Assembly: GCA_964404445.1 (NCBI GenBank)
Contig: CAYOJW010000004.1
Span: 1-64,000, forward strand
From: UBA2336 sp964404445
GTDB lineage: Bacteria; Bacteroidota; Bacteroidia; Cytophagales; Cyclobacteriaceae
DNA: 64,000 nucleotides
Direction: 5' to 3'
This document shows, in pieces, positions 59,607-64,000 of the stretch. The notes below the pieces were generated by a model that was not told the DNA's origin, did no database searches, and worked only from the letters and a program-made list of their open reading frames with translations. The first letter of the stretch is position 1, and the number at the start of each line of letters is the position of its first letter. The position numbers were made by a program, and so were the translations under genes.

Positions 59607-60827
59607 TCACTTTTTATAAACCCCTTCCAACACCTTCACATCCCCATCAATAGCCGGGATTTGCAAGCCTATGATTTTAGCAATGAACGGATAAACATGA
59701 ATGTTCTCGAACGGTTTTAGCCTTACACCTTTTTTAATGTTGGGGCCAGTGGCATAAAATATCGCGCCCATATCGTTTACCACGTACGGATCATAACCAT
59801 GCTCACCAAAATTTCCGCTGTTTAACCAACTGCCAAAGTTACGCGCTGCGGTAAGAATGTAACTGCCCGGCTCGGCCACGATCATCACATCGCCTGCGCG
59901 TTTGTGTTGGTAATGCCAGCGTTCAGGGAACTCACTTTGTTTATATACTTTAAAATGATGTTCCTGTTTCTTCAACACGGCATACAGTGAGTCAACATTT
60001 TTGGTATAGAAGTGCGCCTGCGAACCCGCATTGGCAAACACCACCGATGGATTACTCGTATCGATCAACTTATTAACATAAATAAACACGCGCTCTTCGC
60101 GTTTCATTTCCAACATACCGTGATCGGAAACCACCACCACATTTACCGGCAACTTGGTTTTCTTCACACCCGTCAACAACATACCCAACAGCGAGTCGGC
60201 CTTTTGCACGGTTTGCTTCAGCTTTTCGGATTGATGTCCGCTGGTATGCCCTTCGGAGTCCACCAATGAAAAATAAAGTGAAATAAAATGCGGGCGTTCG
60301 GCTTCAGGCAACTTCAACCAATCGAGCGTTTGTGTTACGCGCTCCTCATCTTTTACTTTCGAATCGTACAGCCGGTAGTAATCGGGGAAACTGCCTCTTA
60401 TTTTGGCTTCCGATCCTACCCAAAAAAACGAAGCCGCTTTTAATCCCTGCGCTTGCGTCAGTTGCCATAACGGTGTGCCTCCGTAAAACGAAGTGTCTTC
60501 TACCATTGTGCGGTTTTTAATGGAATACATTTTTTTCTGATCGGGATCATAAAAATCGTTATCCACCAACCCGTGATGGCCGGGGTACAAACCGGTTACG
60601 AGTGTGTAATGATTGGGAAATGTTTTACTGGGGAACGATGGAATCATCGCTTCGGCCGAAGCCCCGTCACGAATCATTTTTTTAAAGTTGGGCAGGTTAT
60701 ACCGTTCGGCATAATCGTAGCGGAAGCCATCGAACGAAACCATGACAACATACGGCCGCTGTTGTGCCCGTGCCGTGAAAGAACAGATACATACCGCAAT
60801 CCAAACAATAAACCGGAACTTCATCAT
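59607..60827 (-). CDS. Ectonucleotide pyrophosphatase/phosphodiesterase family protein
   Basis: A 406-residue exported enzyme (signal peptide to about residue 21, ARA-Q) of the alkaline-phosphatase superfamily, NPP type. D33 in VSFDGFRYDY and T69 in SKTFPNHYTL are the metal ligand and nucleophile; VVSDHGM and GEHGYD supply later metal ligands. It would hydrolyse phosphodiesters or pyrophosphates such as NTPs. The gene is convergent with the preceding small gene and starts MM. Confidence 0.88.
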   Translation of the reverse strand: MMKFRFIVWIAVCICSFTARAQQRPYVVMVSFDGFRYDYAERYNLPNFKKMIRDGASAEAMIPSFPSKTFPNHYTLVTGLYPGHHGLVDNDFYDPDQKKMYSIKNRTMVEDTSFYGGTPLWQLTQAQGLKAASFFWVGSEAKIRGSFPDYYRLYDSKVKDEERVTQTLDWLKLPEAERPHFISLYFSLVDSEGHTSGHQSEKLKQTVQKADSLLGMLLTGVKKTKLPVNVVVVSDHGMLEMKREERVFIYVNKLIDTSNPSVVFANAGSQAHFYTKNVDSLYAVLKKQEHHFKVYKQSEFPERWHYQHKRAGDVMIVAEPGSYILTAARNFGSWLNSGNFGEHGYDPYVVNDMGAIFYATGPNIKKGVRLKPFENIHVYPFIAKIIGLQIPAIDGDVKVLEGVYKK

Positions 60828-61016
60828 GCTGATTTTTCGCTGTAATATAGTTTTTGTACCGATGATGTTCCAAGCCGTTCATCACACGGTAACACAAACA
60901 TCAAAAAATATAAACACGGCATTCAAACGGTTGCGCTAACCATCCTCATAAATTTTTAATCGTTTGGTGATTTGCACTCGTGCATATTTAGTAAGTTGTC
61001 GGCTTTACAATTTTAT

Positions 61017-62666
61017 ATGATCGACCTGACCACGTTATTCCCCTACAAATTCGACAAAAAATACGCAAAGCCCGTGGCTTACTTCTCGATGGAATTTGCC
61101 ATCGACCAGCCCTTGAAAATTTACAGCGGAGGGTTAGGCTTTTTGGCAGGCTCGCACCTGCGAAGCGCGTACGAACTGAAACAAAACTTAATCGGCATTG
61201 GCATTCTCTGGAAGAAAGGCTACTACGACCAGGAGCGCAACCAGGATCAAACCCTGAAAGTAAGTTTCCGCGATAAAGAATATTCGTTTGTTACCGACAC
61301 CGGCATTGTGTTTCCGATTACAATACACGGAGCGCGGGTGTTTGTGAAAGCATACCTGTTGAAACCCGAAGTGTTTCAGTCGGCACCGTTGTTTTTGTTA
61401 AGCACCGACATCCCTGAAAACGATTACCTCGCACAAACCATCAGTCACCGGTTGTACGATCCGAACGAAACAACCCGCATTGCTCAATCCATTCTGTTAG
61501 GCATTGGCGGTGCCAGGCTGCTGGATATTCTCGAACGCCAAACCGACATCTATCACATGAACGAAGGCCATGCCTTACCGATGTGTTTTTACCTGTTGGA
61601 TAAATACAAAAACATTGACGAAGTAAAGAAGCGTGTTGTGTTTACCACGCACACACCCGAAAAAGCCGGTAACGAAGAACACAGCCTGCCGTTGCTCAAC
61701 AGCATGAGTTTTTTTAATGGCTTAACACCCGAACAGGTACAGGAATATGTATATCCCGAAAACGGTGTACTGAATTATACCCTAACAGCTTTGCGGTTAG
61801 CCAAACGCGCTAACGGTGTATCGCAACTGCACGGTGAGGTTTCTAAACAAATGTGGAATGGTTTCAAGGGCATCTGCGACATTATTGCCATTACCAATGC
61901 CCAAAACAAAACATACTGGGGCGATGAAGGCTTAGACAAAGCCTTGAAAAAAGATGACGACAAAGGATTAGTGAAACGGAAAAAAGAGTTGAAGAAAAAA
62001 CTCTTCCGCACCATTGCCAACCAAACCGGTAAACTGTTTGATGAAAACGTACTCACCATTGTTTGGGCGAGGCGATTTGCAGGCTACAAACGCGCCAATA
62101 TGCTGATGTTTGACTACGAACGTTTTTTGAAAATCGTAACGAACACCAAATACCCCGTGCAAATAATTTGGGCGGGCAAACCGTACCCGGAAGATTTTGC
62201 TGCCATTAACATCTTCAATGAGATTTACTGGAAAACGAAAGACTTACCGAACTGCACCATCCTTACGGGATATGAGTTATGGTTATCCGGATATTTGAAA
62301 AAAGGGTCAGACATTTGGCTCAATAACCCGCGCCTGTACCGCGAAGCCTCGGGCACATCGGGTATGACGGCCGCCATGAATGCATCGGTAAACTTATCCA
62401 TACCCGATGGTTGGGTACCCGAATTTGCGAAACACGGAAAAAATTCGTTCCTCATTCAAACTGCTGACGATTCGCTTTCGCAGGAAGTAAAAGACAAAGA
62501 AGAAGCGAACAATTTGTTAGATGTACTCGAAAACGAAATCATTCCGATGTATTACAACAATCCCGCCAAGTGGCAACGCATTGTCAAAAACAGTATGAAA
62601 GATGTATCCCCCAAATTTGATTCGGGGCGCATGGCGAAAGAGTATTACGAAAGGTTGTATAAATAG
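61017..62666 (+). CDS. Alpha-glucan phosphorylase, short form
   Basis: A 549-residue member of the glycogen/maltodextrin phosphorylase-like family (GT35), about 250 shorter than E. coli GlgP. It includes KPVAYFSMEFAI at the start, LKIYSGGLGFLAGSHLRSA, HMNEGHALP, TTHTPEKAGNEEH, and the late EASGTSGMTAAMNASVNLS with the PLP-region glycines. It releases glucose 1-phosphate from alpha-glucans. ATG 61017 was chosen over an upstream TTG. No other glycogen genes are here. Confidence 0.88.
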   Translation: MIDLTTLFPYKFDKKYAKPVAYFSMEFAIDQPLKIYSGGLGFLAGSHLRSAYELKQNLIGIGILWKKGYYDQERNQDQTLKVSFRDKEYSFVTDTGIVFPITIHGARVFVKAYLLKPEVFQSAPLFLLSTDIPENDYLAQTISHRLYDPNETTRIAQSILLGIGGARLLDILERQTDIYHMNEGHALPMCFYLLDKYKNIDEVKKRVVFTTHTPEKAGNEEHSLPLLNSMSFFNGLTPEQVQEYVYPENGVLNYTLTALRLAKRANGVSQLHGEVSKQMWNGFKGICDIIAITNAQNKTYWGDEGLDKALKKDDDKGLVKRKKELKKKLFRTIANQTGKLFDENVLTIVWARRFAGYKRANMLMFDYERFLKIVTNTKYPVQIIWAGKPYPEDFAAINIFNEIYWKTKDLPNCTILTGYELWLSGYLKKGSDIWLNNPRLYREASGTSGMTAAMNASVNLSIPDGWVPEFAKHGKNSFLIQTADDSLSQEVKDKEEANNLLDVLENEIIPMYYNNPAKWQRIVKNSMKDVSPKFDSGRMAKEYYERLYK

Positions 62667-62684
62667 TTTATCAATCAAGTTTCA

Positions 62685-62824
62685 GGAGGCTGTATCAAAA
62701 GCTTAAACAACAAACCACGTCACATCGATCCCGATTTATCGGGAGAGATGTCCCGGTTTTGAGCGCTGATTGACGGGATGTCTCACTGCGCTCGACATGA
62801 CGTTACGCTTTTGATACAGCCTCC
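62685..62824. repeat. Palindromic repeat, family copy 2
   Basis: Outer arms GGAGGCTGTATCAAAAGC (62685-62702) and its perfect complement (62807-62824) are 18 bp. The interior shares with the repeat at 30.1 kb AAACCACGTCACATCGA, TTTTGAGCGCT, and ATTGACGGGATGTCTCACTG, but has a small hairpin TCCCGATTTATCGGGA in place of CGCAGTG. It occupies most of the gap before the SCO gene. Confidence 0.8.
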
Positions 62825-62899
62825 TTTCACCACTGCACTAAATTTTATGTTGTTTCGATAAAGATTATTCGGGAACTTCACAGCTTTAATTCTGGTGTT

Positions 62900-63550
62900 A
62901 TGAAAAAGATTAAATCGTTTTGCATATTTGCAGGCTTTGTATGCCTCGTTGCCTGCACAAATCCTGAAAAAGAAAAACCACTGCCGGTATTGGGGCAGCG
63001 CGAAATCGTTACACGCGAAGTAAACGGCCAAACGGTTACCGATACCCTGTACCACACCATTGCACCTTTCAGCTTTGTTGACCAGGACAGTGCAACCGTC
63101 ACCAACAAAACGTTTGAGAACAAAATTTACATTGCCGATTTCTTCTTTACCTCGTGCCGTACCATTTGTCCGAAAATGAAAACCCAACTGTTGCGCGTGT
63201 ACGATTCCATCCAAAACGATAACGATGTATTGATTCTCTCGCACACGATCGACCCGGAATACGACACCGTTGGCCTGTTGCACGATTTTGCATCGCGCTT
63301 AGGCGTGAAAACCGAGAAGTGGCATTTCGTTACCGGTATAAAAGATTCCATCTACAACATTGCACAAACCAGCTACTTTGCAACCGCTATGGAAGACAAA
63401 ACCGAACCCGATGGGTTTATCCACAGCGGAGCTTTTTTATTGGTTGACAAACAAGGCCGCCTGCGCGGAAAATACGATGGCACATTAGAAAATGATGTTA
63501 ACCGCCTGTTGGTTGATTTGAAGCGACTGAAAAAAGAATATGCACCGTAA
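62900..63550 (+). CDS. SCO-family copper-chaperone lipoprotein
   Basis: A 216-residue lipoprotein (lipobox LVAC, C19) of the SCO1/SenC family that delivers copper for the CuA centre of cytochrome oxidase. The thioredoxin-fold copper site is SCRTICP with C86 and C90, plus H175 in FIHSGAFLLVD. The next gene, a cytochrome c lipoprotein, overlaps its end by 11 bp, supporting a respiratory role. Length fits the family. Confidence 0.9.
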   Translation: MKKIKSFCIFAGFVCLVACTNPEKEKPLPVLGQREIVTREVNGQTVTDTLYHTIAPFSFVDQDSATVTNKTFENKIYIADFFFTSCRTICPKMKTQLLRVYDSIQNDNDVLILSHTIDPEYDTVGLLHDFASRLGVKTEKWHFVTGIKDSIYNIAQTSYFATAMEDKTEPDGFIHSGAFLLVDKQGRLRGKYDGTLENDVNRLLVDLKRLKKEYAP

Positions 63551-64000
63551 GAATTTAGAATTTAGATTTGAGAATTTAGATTTGAGAATCGCTGCCTCTT
63601 TATTTTTTGTTTCGCTTCTCATGTTCTCATGCAATCAATCAAAAAACGAAGCCAAGCCTGAGCGATCAGTAAAATTCACGCAATACTATATAAAAGGAGA
63701 AATACTCTATACCCAACATTGCAGTAATTGCCACCAGCCCAACGGCACAGGGTTAGGACTTGTATATCCTCCGCTGAATAAGTCGGATTACATGGAAACT
63801 AATTTCGAGCGTGTGTTGTGCGGCATGAAACACGGCTTTCAGGGGGAAATTGTGGTGAACGGAAAAAGTTTTATACAAACCATGCCGGGCGTAAATTCAC
63901 TTACCGATTTAGAGGTTGCCCAAATTGCCACGTACATCTACAACACGTGGGATCACAATCGTGGTATTGTAGAGGTAAGCGAAGCCAGCAAGGTTATGCA
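63540..64000 (+). CDS. Cytochrome c lipoprotein (partial, runs off the window)
   Basis: The first 153 codons only. CSNCH is the heme-attachment site, and TMPGVNSLTDLEVAQIATYIY includes the likely axial methionine. A lipobox (MFSC) follows a hydrophobic stretch. From ATG 63540 the first codons are encoded by an AT-rich repeat (AATTTAGAATTTAG-type), giving an odd n-region; the TTG at 63582 would give the cleaner signal MRIAASLFFVSLLMFSC. It follows the SCO gene, so is likely respiratory. Confidence 0.8.
   Translation, partial: MHRKNLEFRFENLDLRIAASLFFVSLLMFSCNQSKNEAKPERSVKFTQYYIKGEILYTQHCSNCHQPNGTGLGLVYPPLNKSDYMETNFERVLCGMKHGFQGEIVVNGKSFIQTMPGVNSLTDLEVAQIATYIYNTWDHNRGIVEVSEASKVM

Noticed and set aside
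1..64000. tRNA, rRNA, CRISPR array, insertion sequence
   Set aside because: Reading all gaps showed no cloverleaf ends, no rRNA segments, no regularly spaced short repeats and no transposase reading frame.

Overview
The window looks like chromosomal DNA of a Bacteroidota bacterium, most likely a member of the Cytophagales. The evidence is the gene content and the promoters. There is a Bacteroidota-style secY-map-infA-rpmJ-rpsM ribosomal order, an MCE protein beside an AmiC amidase, a lysyl-tRNA synthetase with a C-terminal extension, ribosomal proteins S3 and L17 with long tails, and several TAnnTTTG -7 boxes with a TTG/TTTG element 19 bp upstream, as expected for the Bacteroidota primary sigma factor. 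Species-level assignment is inference. I see no rRNA, tRNA, CRISPR array, transposase or prophage.

Layout. 0.4-9.9 kb: transporters (MFS, EamA), OsmC, acetyltransferase, ilvE, a NAD(P)-binding protein, small membrane proteins, an A-type Fe-S protein, folB, a DivIVA-domain protein and a WD40 protein. 9.9-13 kb: phosphopantetheinyl transferase, a peroxiredoxin-like protein, a lipoprotein, DinB and Crp-type proteins. 13.1-14.4 kb: a tightly coupled AbiGi-like plus DUF2188/CFI-box gene pair, the best candidate here for an undescribed defence or stress module. 14.5-22 kb: SirB1-type protein, carboxyltransferase, MCE, amidase and LptD. 22-31.3 kb: lysS downstream of an MNT-HEPN toxin-antitoxin pair, proline dehydrogenase, aroB, aroA, a metal/cobalamin-binding receptor and an M42 peptidase. 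31.3-34.6 kb: a second MNT-HEPN pair, a propionyl-CoA carboxylase-type subunit and Ppx/GppA.

34.6-37.6 kb is a scrambled accessory patch. It holds an orphan antitoxin, two RelE/ParE-type toxin-antitoxin pairs in opposite orientations, a 65-bp direct repeat bracketing one of them, four copies of a hairpin repeat, a perfect 20-bp palindrome, and two genes truncated at one breakpoint (a TPR protein and a sigma factor). 37.6-42.2 kb returns to housekeeping: a Ldh2-type dehydrogenase, an outer-membrane barrel, an FtsB-like protein, enolase, a decayed four-helix-bundle gene and carA.

42.4-57.1 kb is one long minus-strand ribosomal cluster from rplC to rplQ, including secY, map, infA, the small rpmJ and rpoA. 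It has a textbook promoter before rplC, a second promoter of near-identical core sequence before rpsH, and a strong terminator after rplQ. rpsJ, which often heads this cluster, is not present. 57.3-64 kb: FecCD-type permease and ATPase (the only receptor candidate lies 27 kb away), an ectonucleotide phosphodiesterase, a short glucan phosphorylase, a SCO-type copper protein and the start of a cytochrome c lipoprotein that runs off the window.

Three imperfect palindromic repeats (near 5.2, 30.1 and 62.7 kb) sit in intergenic gaps. Two belong to one family and differ by exchange of a small nested hairpin.
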